Source: Tubulanus polymorphus (Eukaryota > Nemertea > Palaeonemertea > Tubulaniformes > Tubulanidae). From it: DNA of 64,000 bases. The DNA is taken from contig NC_134031.1 in assembly GCF_964204645.1 (NCBI RefSeq), positions 1,736,001-1,800,000 on the forward strand, read 5' to 3'. The first letter of the stretch is position 1; every line of letters begins with the position of its first letter. Under the pieces are notes generated by a model. The model searched no databases, was not told where the DNA came from, and saw only the letters and a list, made by a program, of their open reading frames with translations. This document shows, in pieces, positions 45,901 through 59,477 of this stretch. Position numbers and translations under genes: made by a program.

Positions 45901-48900
45901 ATTTCCTACAGTAGCAACTATTTTGTCAGGCTTTTATTATTACTATTCTCAACTTTGTTGATATTTTCCAGGCAGACGCCGTGATTTCACGAGCCAATTC
46001 ATCGTTCTTTATTTTCATTTTGATAATTCAAGTATAAATCAATTTCAATTACATTTACCCTCGCAGAAACGAGACTTCTCCGTTTTCCTTAGATTGAATC
46101 GTTTGGCGAACCTGGCACGATTTTTTTTCTATCTAAGATGTGATCAGCGTCAATGACTTATGACTCGACACTTATGGGCTGGAATTACAACCTTACTGCG
46201 GAGTATTGTAACAGCTCAGACAGGACGCCCGACCTGAAATCCATCTCAAATTTGGAGGAGAATACGAGATGAAGTCGGCCGAGATCGCAATATCTTGCAC
46301 ATTCGAAGTCAAATAACGAGTTGCTTGTCGACACTGACGGACATCGACAATGAAGAACCTCGTCGAAAAAGCCAATGTTGTTATATACTCCGCTGTGCAC
46401 GATCGGAATATTCAGATGGTGTGACGTCCAAAAAAAGTTCCAGATCATTTGGCCAGCATTCATCAGAAATAGTTACCTATCGTTCATTAGCACTGACGCA
46501 GATTGATTGGAGAGTTCTGTAGACACGGTTGACGGTTTTCTCTGCAGATATTGGCCTGATCACACTGCATAAACCCCCGAACACAATTTACTGTCAGATC
46601 TTTTTAGAGTCAAAATACCAAACTGATATATAGACATGGCGTTAATTTTTCCTAAAAGATGTCGCCTCCTTAGTGTAAGGTAATTAATTATATTTGATTG
46701 ACGGACTGAAGGCCCAGATCTTTGCCAAATATAGAATGATCTTCTCACTATTGACCAGTTGTAGAAACCCGATAACGACCAGAAGGGCGTAGTAGCTTTT
46801 ATTGTTTTTAACATCATCGATAGATATCAATTTCACGTTTGGCACGAAGACAAAATGAACATTCGTTGCCTTAAAAACGAATAACAAAAGCTACGTCACC
46901 GTCGCTCGCATTCGATCCCCGAACTCTGCTCTTGGCGAAGTGTAGTGTCCTTTTTGTACACGGTTGTAAATTACGGGAAACTGACACCGAATCGATGGAT
47001 GTCACTGTAAGACAGAATAGCGTGACTATAGGTCTATAGAAGCGTTCCCAGTTTCACATCAAATAGATTAACTTTCAAAAGTGTAGCTTCGAAAAAACCT
47101 GGAAAACTTGTGCGCCGATAGTTAAATTTTGAAATAGAATTCCACGCGTCGTATAAAGGTGTAACAGACTATAATCAATACCGTGTTAATAGCGATCACG
47201 TGAATATTTTTGAAAATAATGATGTTTCTCTAAACGACTTTGATCACTGCTTAGTTAACGCCCGAAATTTCTCGAAACTTCTTACGTAATTGTGACAGTA
47301 AACTATCTATTTATATATATACCCTTAGCCCGCTTGCTGCATGCTAAAAAAGGATTGGAATTGGAAAAAGACAAAAATTCAAAAGTGGAATTGACGACAA
47401 TTTAGTCAATAGTGATAATGGGAAAGACACATTATATAATGGAGAAAAGGAGGAATAGTAATGCTGGGTCGATGAGGGATAAAATGAAGAGGGAATGGGA
47501 ATCATGTCTGAGAGATTCTACATGCATCTTTTCGTAAATCCCTGGAGAATGCCGAGGCATATTTTGTCTTTTAAAATGATGTATGAAATACGCGTCAGTT
47601 ATAGTTCCACAGTATTCGTCGCGATTGTACTTAAGGGCTTTGGGGGGTAAGGTTCTGACGCATTCTAATTCGAAGGTGTTCTACATAAGGTGGGGTCAAA
47701 TATGACACATAATTTGGTTCTCTAAGGGATCTTCGAACAAAAATTCATATTCGAAATTACTCGCACTTCGACAACATAGGTAAACGGATGTTTCAGGAAG
47801 CGAACACCCACAATATGAATCTAAAACAACTGTTGTTGTTTTATTCCTTACGTTTCGGGTGGAATAGTTCCACTTCCACCCATCTTCAGAGTTTATTTAG
47901 AAATGAGATTCATTGCTATCATTGCTGGTTTCATTGCTATCGTCGTTATACATTTTGTTGTCTTTTTGTACGGTTTTTCCAGGTAACGGAAATCTATAGT
48001 CATAATGATAATAATGATAATTATAATAAGATACCTCCGAGTGATTCATGTTTTATGTTGTGATTTTTTTTCAATTTTGGCAAAATCTAACGCCATCGAG
48101 GGATGTATCGAAAACGGGTTAAGGTGTGATTGAAAAAAAAAAATCTTTTTTATACATCTACAAATGGAAATACATAAATGTGATGATATAAAAAGTTATT
48201 TGAAGTATAAAGACGCCTGAGGAGCCTGACTGTGTAACAAAATATCGTTAACATCAAAAAGGCGCAAACGAATGCACAAAAACCTGTGATGCTGTGAATT
48301 ACAGTAGACTGTGTTCAATGTTTACGATTGGTTTTGAAAAAATATGATTCGTCAAATTTCGACAAATTTTTTGATCTCCTACGATCCAGACTTAAGGTCC
48401 AAGCAAAGTGAATATAAAAGACTGATGTTAAGTGGTAAGTTGCTATGGAACCAAGATGGTCTTAAACGGGCTTCAACCTGAGCCTGTGCAACTGGTCCCT
48501 GGTCCGCTGCAACTTTTGGTCAATGTTGCTGCGAAACTTAAACTAGATGTCCTCTGAGGTGTGATGCATCAGAAACGACATCGAGGAAGTTCTCAAGGGG
48601 CAGAATGGCTATTGTTTATTTGAGAAAAGGAGGAATTTGAAACAGCTATCAGAATCAATACGGAATTGGGTTTCCTATTGTATCAGTTTGTCTCGTTGTA
48701 GATGTCGTATGCTTTGCGCGGATTTTTTTTATATCGGAGAAATATTGCACGCATGTGTTTCATTGAAACAGAAATGGATGATAAGACGAGGTAGAAACTT
48801 CGCGTCGCGTCTCCGATTATCGCCTTTTGATCGCTGCAGAACTGGAATAGAATCACCGACTAAAAGCAATGTGACTCGTCACCAGAACGGCTAATCATTG

Positions 48901-51900
48901 AACCATTGAACAACGGGCAAAGTTTTATTGTCTGGCCGCCGGTAATAAAGTTAGCTGAAGTGTTAAATCCTGGAGGAGTTCACTAGTTATGACACAAAAT
49001 TCTCGAAAACATAAAATCGACTACACGAATCAATTCAGATCGTTCACTAACGCATTCTTAGTCAGGATCGGTATTGCATAATTAACTGATTTCGACTCAG
49101 AGTTATCACTCTAACTCACATCTGTAGTACCGGGGTATCGAAACCTTAATTGACGACTAAACTAGCAACAATCCGGCTAAATCGAAAAAAAATCAAAAAC
49201 TTTGTCCAAAAGATATCCCCACCGCGATGTGAAGATAATTGACAATTAAAATATTCTAGAAAATATTCGACAAGTGAATATCGCCACTGTGGGGCTCTTG
49301 CCTAATTCTAAGCATGCATAATTGGATTCGCTATCAACCAAAAAAATCGCATTTTTCGGTACGTAATTCGATACCGTTGATCATCGACGGCGGACGTGGT
49401 ACCGAGGTGCCCTAGAGACACTCTGGTCTCTGGTTCGAGCACTTGTCGCCGTGTATAACGTGTCTGATGATGGACATGCGCCGCAGTCATTTGTCACTGT
49501 GAACATGAATAATCGAACATACGGAGCACTTCGTAATTCAATATGTCGACGAGTTTGGTACAGTAACTAAGGTCGTTTACGGTGACAGACTACCAAGATG
49601 CATTCTGAGCTTCTTATAAAACCATTCCTCAAAACACTTGGTAGTTTTCCGAGCAACAGGAACACACCCTCAGAAAGTATTACATCTCTGAAAAACATTG
49701 CCTGGCGGGAATAATAGCTTATATGGAGCTTTTGAAAATAGATTTCATATAGAATTTGTTTTTGGAAAATTCGTAATTTCTTTTTGTGAGTGTCCTATGT
49801 TTACCGGTATTATCACCTTATCTTTGTGCTAAATAGAATACGTAAAAAGAGGCTTATAAACCTTCAACGGATGGAAAATACCTGCAAACCGTCATTTTAG
49901 CCTCGAACCTTAAACGCGTTTAGCGCGAATATACCTCATAGGGATACTTATAGACAGTAGCATCCGCATTAATCTCTTCCAGACGTCCTATCAACGCCTT
50001 TAGCGGTTTTCTAAAGCAATAATTCAGAACTGTATTCATATGTTAAAGGTGATTAAATTTTTTCCTAAATACTACGTATATATAGTTCTAAAAACAACTT
50101 TTCTGGCTGTTCCTAACTCGAAGTTCTCTTCCACCGGGAGCGACATTCACTACAGTACAGTTCTATTATAGAATTCGCAACGGAACACATTGCTATCTGT
50201 GATTTCAAATCTCGTAGATTCTCGTTAGATTCGCGTAGATTCTCGTAGATTCGCGTTACTTTGAAATTAATGTTATTACGATCAAATAAAATTATGACGT
50301 ATAAACAGGAAGCAAAATATGTTTTTTTTAGATATCTATTTTGCCAGAAGATCAAAGCGTTACTGTGAATAAATACACCACGCCCTTAATGAAAAATTAA
50401 CATATTTCTCAAAAAGAAAACTACCCGCATCCTTTTACGATCGATAGATTTTGAAATGATTTCTAAATCGATACGTTAGAGATATTGTTACTGAAATTCG
50501 AGTCGATTCGTTATCATAAATCGATCAGATTATTCTTCATGGATAGATCGGAAATAAAGCTATAAATCTCACATTTCTTTATTTCATTATTTTCTATTCC
50601 CTGGCGGCGTCGCTGCTGCCCACACTGCCGCCATATACATAAGTTCCTATATACGATAATGCTATACAGAAATAGAAGATTGATCATTTGCAATTAGCTC
50701 GGTACAAAAGGGTTTCTTTTAATAGAGAAATGCAGATGAATCAAATCGAAATAGATTTCCTTTTCTCGGTATTTAGAAAAAAAAAACTTTAATGATGGCT
50801 GATCTTGAGTTACGTAATATGCGATAAAATTGCACGATACAAAAGCAAAGTGAACCCAAAATGGTTCCTTGAGCTGTAGTTTATTTCGACGTGTCGATTA
50901 TATCCTCCTGGTGTCATGTTCAGGAGCACTGTTACTGGGATAAAGTCGAAACGTCAAAGTTATAGCTCAACGCGGGCTGTTTATATTCAGATTACTTTCA
51001 GTTTAACTCCTTTAAACCCGATATGAATTCGAAATTTCATTTGATTGAATCGCGAATAAGATTTTGTCCAGCACAGTTTCCCTCGGATGTCTGCGCATCG
51101 AGTGACCTCTGCCATCATCGGCGTTTTTAACGATGCGACGATATCTTTGATTTGCTTAAAAGCGTCCGGCAGAAAATAAACATCTTCTTGGATCGATAAA
51201 TGTCGCAGATGCGGCCACGTTCGGCGCATCATTACATCGGCATGAGTTCACAGTAACTCGACCAAAAACTGATAAACAGTTAGTGTGAGTCGTAACGCAA
51301 TCAAATCTGGGTGAGTTGCTTAATATTGATGATCGTATTATAGAAAAAAATGTTCTGGCAATATAAAAATAAGCTGTGACAGAACATAAGAACCATTAGA
51401 GAAAAAAGAAGCTACGTTCATCGTAGATTACAACTCAGTTTTATAGATCGGGGTAACATTTCCAATGCCCGTAACTCCAGAACCCTCCCCCGAAAAAATC
51501 TAGTTCCACGCGTTTTTTTGTTAAAAAGAAAATGTTCAAGATTATGACTTGGTGAACACGTTGGTTTTAGGCCTTACGTTACAAAGTTTGAGCTTTATAC
51601 AATGTTTAAACCGTGTATTCGACTCGATCTAAAACAAGAGTCCATGCACAAAACTTCCGACACGCCGGGTGACTATAACCAACTGGTACTAAGCCCAAGT
51701 TGTCGTGTAATCAACGGCTTGTCAGGTTTTTGAGTTTTAACTTTTTTCGAATATTCGAAAAAGATTAAGAACATTCAATTATCGACAATGATTACGGCGC
51801 TAAGGTGGCTGTAGTGTTTTGAAGGTGTAACTGCCGTGCTTATTGTTTGTCATATGATTGATGATTAAACAGTGTTTGGCTGCACGCGCGCTTCGGGATT

Positions 51901-54900
51901 TCAACTAGAGTTTTATTCAATACCATATTTTTCTTTCGTCCTCTTTGATCGTCAATGGCGTTTTCGCGATAAATCATGGCTCGTCATCAATTCCAGTCAG
52001 AAATTATTCATTCCACCTAAGAATGAAACCACGCACGGTCGGTTGCGCAGTCAGACGTCCTTTAAAGAATTAAAATCTTTTTATGTAAGAGTACAATTAA
52101 AAATTTCATCTAGAACTTTAAGCAAAATTCAAAACAAGGGTATCTCTCGTATTATAATATAGAGAGAAATCTCAAAATGATAACAAAAAACAGTCCGAAA
52201 ATGTTACTGGAGCTAGTGTAGTTTATTTTTCGTTTCGACTATATTCTAATAGTCATCCTTAGGAATACTGAGAAATATTCCCAGTATTCCTGAAGATGAC
52301 TATCAGAATATAGTCGAAACGTTGGATAAACTACCAGCTCAAGGAATACAGTATTCCTGAAGATGACTATCAGAATATAGTCGAAACATTGAATAAACTA
52401 CCAGCTCAAGGAATACAGTATTCCTGAAGATGACTATCAGAATATAGTCGAAACATTGAATAAACTACCAGCTCAAGGAATACAGTATTCCTGAAGATGA
52501 CTATCAGAATATAGTCGAAACATTGAATAAACTACCAGCTCAAGGAATACAGTATTCCTGAAGATGACTATCAGGATTAAGTCGAAACGTTGGATAAACT
52601 ACCAGCTCAAGGAATACAGTATTCCTGAAGATGACTATTAGAATGTGTCGAAACGTTTGATAAACTACACTAGCTCCGGTAACATTTCCGGACTGTTTTT
52701 CGGTAGTATCGCGGGATTCTCTCTACATCATCGTCACGGATCCATAGTGTTTTATCAATCGTGTTTATCGTATGTGAATCTTTTTCCACAGGCGTTGTAT
52801 GAAAACATTCAAATTTATAAACAAAAACAGTTTCCCAATATTTAGGTTTTCACCCTCAGCATCAAAATATTCGCGCATACTGATGGCGTGGCACAATGTG
52901 TATCACAAACATACACCTTTCATTTCATTCAATTCTATGCGAGCACATAAACATATTTTGTTTTCGTAATGAGAGGGTTAATACTGAGGGTAGTGTATGA
53001 TTCAGTAGTTGACTTATTAGTGTTGATTGTAATTCTCCTACGAGCTGATACGGTATATAAGCGATTCCAATCTCAATTTGACGACGATTTGAAAATCATC
53101 GGTAGATTTAACTCGTTTTCTGAACTCCGAGATGCGAGTAAACACGTCTGATTTGTTGATTTGATAATATACTGTCGCCATGTCGCAGAGTTGGCCAGGT
53201 ACTTTCCTACAAATCGTATTAAACGCTATCAGCCGATGTAGATAGACTCTACTGCGGTTACCTGATCGGTACGAGTATCCTGAACACTCAATTCACAACT
53301 TAGAAATGTATCAATATAGATTTGAAGCATTTTCTGTGACTTGAATGAAGAAAACTTGAATTTCAAAATCACCAGTTATATTCAGCTCCTCAGTGATTAT
53401 CGTTGAAGTGAAATTTATTTTTGAATTCTTTGCAGATTTCGATATTGTTTTTTTTTTGGATAGGAAGATTTTCGATTGTGAAGCCACGTAGAAAGACACC
53501 AGTGCGGGAACTGTATCGTCCCTAGAGTGAAATCAGCTCGCGTCGTTTTAGAACACGAGGCGACACTCAGAAACTTACGCTCTACAGTAATATCCCCTTG
53601 GCATACACTGTAAATCCTCTCCGTCAATTTTTCTAGTTGAAAGTTTCAAAACTTTTTTCCAAATATTAGTTATGACGAGCTCTTTGTGATTTCTACGTCA
53701 AAAGCGGGTTTCAGAATAGGGGGAGGGGGGGGAGCAGGAGGAATGGTCAAAACATTTTAGGTCTCGTATATTCACTTCTCAATGTATCTTCAAACAAAAA
53801 ACTATGATCACACGAGTTTATGAAGCGTCTTATTAATATTTGCGTGGGCGTAAAAATCCAAAAATACGTCCAAAAAAGACGAAAGTTCTAGTAAAAGAAA
53901 ATATTATCGAGAAACGTTTCGACATGTGTCGAAACTGAGTTAGTTATGAAGGTCAATGAAAGTGGTGGACGCGGTCTGTGGAACGCGATTAGCTGGATGC
54001 GATGGACGTGATGTAAACTAGCTAACTTGCATCCATCACCAGAACGTGAGCATAAAGACGCAACGATGCCAATTATTGTCGTGTATCCCTCACTCAGGAT
54101 GCGGGAGACTCTTTGATGGAGATCTGAACAGGCGGCAAAAAGTGATAATCTCGAAAGTTATCTGTTCTGATCGTGCGCTCTGAAGGAAACTCTTCGTCCG
54201 TTGATGTTTCGAGTGCGTACTACTCAGTTTTAACGCGGTATATTAGACGTGAAGATGGAAGAAGACCTGGTTTCTTTCTCCCGGCGGTCTCTCTTTTTCG
54301 ACGAGAGATTTCTTAACTGAAATTGCACTACAAATCGTTTTATGGAGAGGATATACGTTATGATGTCTGTCTGAATATAATGATGAAAACAACAGAACAA
54401 CTGTTTCTGTATTTCGTGTGCACTCGGGCGTCTAATATATCACAGTCCGCACTTCTTTTGAACTAACATAAGTGAAAATGAGTTAGGTTTTTGAATTCCC
54501 TGGCGTGGTGGCCAGTAAGTAACCTATATTTACCGGTAACGCGCTCGTCAACACCAGAACCAACGCTCAGCTATACGATTACCATAAATCAGGGATCTTG
54601 CGTGAGCCCTTGCATAAATCATGTAAATCAACTTCAAATAACTGGTTGTCAACTTGTATCGATGTGCAGTTAATGTCATCGTCATGATGAAAAATAAAAC
54701 TTCAAGCACTCTGAATTATGACCACAGCAATTCGTGCCCTAAACACCGAAAGTTAGTTGCTGTTAGTGTTAAACGATATTATAGTTTGTCTCGTCGTCTT
54801 GTACTTGACCGCGCTTCTCTTTGAGAATTGAAAACAACTTTGTTTTCACTCGGTTTGCATTTACAATCGACAACAATTAGTCACGATAAAACTTATGACT

Positions 54901-57900
54901 CTCGAAATTCTCCATCAACGGAAATAAGAGATTTAATTGAAGCTTTTTCGCAGACGTTTCGGTCCCTCGTGTTTCCAATATTCACCAGCGTTTTCTTTCA
55001 GAACAAGTGTTTTCTGTCAAAGCGAGAAATATTGCATAATATAATCATCGTTGACAAGCGCCGTTCGGTCCCTTGTGGCCTTGAATTGATCGGTGACCGC
55101 GATGTAGACAGTCGTAACCAATTAGCAATTAGAACCCGTTTCACGTGACGCCGGGGACACAAAGCAGGTGCTCCGAAACGACTGATTAATCGGGACGAAT
55201 TAAAAACCGAGACACACAACCTGGAAATGTCAAATATCGTGACAAATTCTCATTTACGACCGATGTTTTAGAAGCGATCAAAGATTTGGTGATCTTTTTT
55301 TTGGTTGTTGTTATTGTTTTAATTTAGGTTGCAGACGGTCTCGCGTGACGATCGCCACCGTTTATTTGAGCGTATTCCAAAACATGATACTGAAAATGTC
55401 TAAACAAAAGAGCGCATTCGAGCATGTGAGGAAAGATCTTCTTCTTTTCAAAAAAAAAGGTTTTGATTCATAACTTCGATATAGATTTTCAGAGTTCTGC
55501 TCTTTGAACCCGAAATGACACTGAATAGATGTGAAGACTCAAACGTCTTTCATGTCGATTATATTTTCATATTTTACGGGTTTAGTTTCCAGTTGTGTGA
55601 ACAAAGCATTGAAATGTTCAATTGCGAGAGATGGATGGTGTAAACTGTCGTGTGCGATGATCCAGACGCTTGGCTTTGAATGGAATGTGTCGTCTGCAAC
55701 AAGAAGTTTTGATGTATACGCACTAACCCTGCAAACCACTATTACAACTCTTCACACGTTTCTATATTTATTCGCACGTATCTATTTACTTGGATATATG
55801 AATTGATGTTGTTTAGAAAAATCATCCGTTGACGGAATAGCGAAGATGGAGGTTAATTGAATTTCGAGTATCAAAATGTGTTCTTATCAGCAAAAAAAAA
55901 AATTCCATACTTGACTAACTATTAGTACAGAACCGAGCACAATTAACAATCATCTTGGAGAAGTAGAAATTTTATCTGCAGTTACAACTGAAATCATGGT
56001 TATAAGTTTTCAGTTCAAAAGCAAATATTTCAGTACAACGCGTTTATATATATTTTGCATCATAACACGTCAAATAAACTATGCTTTACAAATAGTTAAT
56101 TGAAATGTCTTGTTTCAAAAATAACCGACATTCCACCCGTTTATCAGACAGACAATCCTCGACGACCCGTCTAATCGATTTATTTAAAACTGTTTATTCA
56201 AATAATCTATCAATAACTTGTTTTGTACATGAAAACAAGAAATACACATTTCATTCAAACAAACCCTAAATTCTATCGATTCCAAGGCTATCCTCTCGGG
56301 CAAGAGTTCTCCAAAACTAAAACATTGGCAATTTGAAACTCAGTTTGCAATATCCACAAATATTTCTAGTGAAATCCAAATAGGGAGGGGGGTGAGCATA
56401 CTGTTAGTATGTACATATATCGCGTTACTAGCGCACGATGTTATTAGTTATATATGGATTCGTGTATAATTCTTGTCAAGCGAATTTCCGAGTAAAAACT
56501 ACCGTTCATAAATTCGTTTACTATGTGATCTAACACATAGCAGAGGAGATCGAAGTATTTCGATACTGCTGATGTGAGTAACCCCCCTCAGCATGCGACG
56601 AGTCAAATAACCACCAGTTCACGAGTAATTCATATCGTCGATTTCGTACGATGAAAACCTATAAAGCATAATCATATCCAGACGGAAAATTCTGGAATGA
56701 AATGTATGCGTTTTTTTTTCTCGCATTTAGGTTCATTTTCATTAATTGGTAAAGGCGCGTCCATTGAATTATATTTCGCTTTCAAGTCTTGAGTTAACTG
56801 AATCTAGTTACGCCGTTTAGAAGTACCGTGTACTGGCTGGCATCCTTTGATGGTAGAGTTTTTACCGGGCATGAATTTTTCTCTTGAGCTAAGGGTTTCA
56901 TTTTGTCTGCGCGTCGAGTCTTTCATCTCTTAGAGAGTTGATGAACCAGCCTCCGAGCGGAAGTGTTTACGTCGACTTTGTCGTCGTTGTTCGTCGGACT
57001 CGTCGTTACTATTACAGAACCAGGTTTTTTTCAACTATTGATGGAATACAACTAACAGAAAGTGCACTTGACTAACTGGTTACTAATTGCAATTGTGTTA
57101 ATGACAAATTTCAGTCTGGCTAAAAAATTGATACCTTGTTTCTCCGCTCTGCTGAGCTGCTGAGCTTAAAACTTGACCCGGCCGGCCGCCTATCTACCCT
57201 GTACATTAAGTTGTTTTTTTTGAAATCGTGGTCGATTTTATCATAACAGACCCGGCAGCTATATAGAAATGAACTGATTACAAATTGTATTGTATTTTAC
57301 ATAAATGACCCGGCTGTTGCGGAGAAACAAGGTATCATTTTTGTTTAGCCTTAAACTATATTTCACATCAATAGAAAATTGTGGAGAAATACCCTAAGTT
57401 ACCCAAGGGACCAGCTCAAAAGTCGTTTTAAATTTTAGGATTGGTTTTAAATTTTTAGTGTGACTATATAGAACTAAGTTGGTCCCAGGCTGGTCTTAAA
57501 TCTTAAGATTGGTCTGAAGTGCTAGATTGCTATATGCAGAACTGATCTCAGACTGATCAGAGCCGTGACTACGGAACCGGCGCCGCCTTTCCATTTTCCT
57601 TCTTCATTTTCATCATTTCTCATGAAACACCTCACGTCCCTGTTCACCGGCTAACTAACTGACCCTTCATTGCAGCAATCATTAAAAATCGTATCGAAAG
57701 CAGCGAATACATCCATAACTAATTTGAACAGTTAAAAATTGCAAACCAATCGCATTTTGTCTATCGCAAAAAGAGGTGAATTTTAGATTGTTTTGTATAA
57801 TGACAATCGGCTTAATGTAAACTTGTAATGTATATGCTGATATTTTTTCCAGGAATCAATCTATTGACTATGTGTAAATGAAAACATCTATATACACGCT

Positions 57901-58146
57901 AAAAAAACAAACCGAGCTCGCTGCAGAAAATTCTGAACAAGTGAGAATATAATTTGTAGGCCTAATGAGTGTATGATCATCAAAGATAAAAAGAAAGAAC
58001 AGCAAAAACACAGTTTTCGGTAACTTTTGAAAAACGTATCTTACCCGTTTGTAGCCCATTTCATCACTCGGCATTGAACTTCCTTTTCCGTAGCAAAGCG
58101 CCAAAACTAACACCAACATCGAAAATACAGCTGCACTGCTCGGCAT
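36982..58146 (-). CDS. allatostatin-C/somatostatin-type neuropeptide precursor
   Basis: Two coding exons on the minus strand: 58045-58146 (34 codons) and 36982-37161 (59 codons plus stop), both phase 0, giving 93 residues. Exon 1 encodes a signal peptide (SSAAVFSMLVLVLALCYGKG) and ends GYKR before GTAAGA. Exon 2 encodes a spacer with an amphipathic stretch, then the tribasic site RKR (75-77), then DYIRDCFFHAVSCY followed by GK and the stop. C83 and C90 have the C-x6-C spacing of allatostatin-C peptides. The Gly-Lys end predicts an amidated tyrosine after carboxypeptidase trimming. These peptides act on somatostatin/opioid-like receptors. The peptide exon is strong. Joining it to the exon about 21 kb away rests on matching phase, the missing signal peptide, and the absence of a nearer candidate. 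Confidence 0.75.
37789..37919. repeat. foldback element in neuropeptide intron
   Basis: GGGACCAGTTGCTCAAAGGTTG at the left; AACCAACTTTTGAGTAACTG at the right. Same subfamily as 1741-1867 (ends with GTTGGTTAGAG). Confidence 0.75.
47851..47889 (-). repeat. hammerhead-like core, second stem type
   Basis: On the minus strand: CTGAAGA, then a 7-bp stem GGTGGAA/TTCCACC with a short loop, then CGAAACG. The core matches the motif at 52.2-52.7 kb but the stem sequence is entirely different. AATAAA follows shortly after, as in that array. Confidence 0.6.
48372..48504. repeat. foldback family fragment
   Basis: The right end GCCTGTGCAACTGGTCCC is clear; the left arm is diverged (GATCCAGACTTAAGGTCC). 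Confidence 0.5.
52161..52740. mobile_element. inverted-repeat-bounded 67-bp tandem array with hammerhead-like core
   Basis: Six direct units with an exact period of 67 bp (CCTGAAG at 52289, 52356, 52423, 52490, 52557, 52624) follow one inverted unit at about 52238-52265. Each unit contains CTGAAGA, a stem GACTAT/ATAGTC, then CGAAACATTG, AATAAACTACCAGCTC and GGAATAC. GGAATAC can pair with GTATTCC just before the next CTGAAGA. Arms of about 80 bp (AACAGTCCGGAAATGTTAC-like and AGCTAGTGTAGTTTAT) bound the array in inverted orientation. Confidence 0.75.
57117..57353 (-). mobile_element. GGCCGGGTC-box MITE, copy 3
   Basis: Inverted relative to copies 1 and 2. TACCTTGTTTCTCCGCTCTG on the left, GCGGAGAAACAAGGTATC on the right, with GACCCGGC boxes between. 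GCTGAGCT is duplicated near the left end. Confidence 0.75.
57407..57590. repeat. foldback element near neuropeptide exon 1
   Basis: GGGACCAGCTCAAAAGTCG at the left and CGTGACTACGGAACCGGCGCC at the right, with repeated TCTTAAATCTTAAGATTGGTC-like blocks inside. Somewhat longer than other copies because of an internal duplication. Confidence 0.6.
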
Positions 58147-58266
58147 GATGGATGCTTTTACTGTGTGCGGGTGAGTTACAAGTTTCGTGTAAGTTTTTAC
58201 TTGAAGTTGTCGATTTACGGATGTAAGGACGGTGCAGCGTGCGATTATCGTGTAGAAATCCGTTTC

Positions 58267-58380
58267 TTTATACGGAGGCGAATCGTTGGTTGCAGCGGTT
58301 AAATATCGCTCTTCACGTGCGCCCATTGACGTAAACGCTGACGTCACCACCGCGGCGCGATGTGAACGTCGCTGATTGGT
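58267..58380 (-). promoter_or_regulatory. CRE-type promoter of the neuropeptide gene
   Basis: Reading toward the gene on the minus strand: CCAAT (in GATTGGT, about 58374-58380), a full palindromic CRE TGACGTCA (58339-58346), a second CRE-like TGACGTAA (58327-58334), a CACGTG E-box (58314-58319) and TATAAA (58267-58272). The TATA box lies about 120 bp upstream of the ATG at 58146, leaving room for a 5' UTR of about 90 nt. A CRE close upstream of TATA is the classic layout of the vertebrate somatostatin promoter. Activity here is inferred. Confidence 0.7.
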
Positions 58381-59471
<1,091 letters not shown>

Positions 59472-59477
59472 ATACAA

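Larger units (their letters stand above)
37162..58044. other. about 20.9-kb presumed intron of the neuropeptide gene
   Basis: No exon found on either strand; all open frames are short and without recognisable domains. The content is AT-rich unique sequence plus repeats listed separately. Smaller items are a fragment of the foldback family at 37396-37484, an AT run at 41701-41720, a G run at 45056-45066, CGTAGATT mini-repeats at 50208-50262, and a perfect 10-bp-arm hairpin at 44449-44476. An undetected nested gene or non-coding RNA is possible. Confidence 0.5.
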
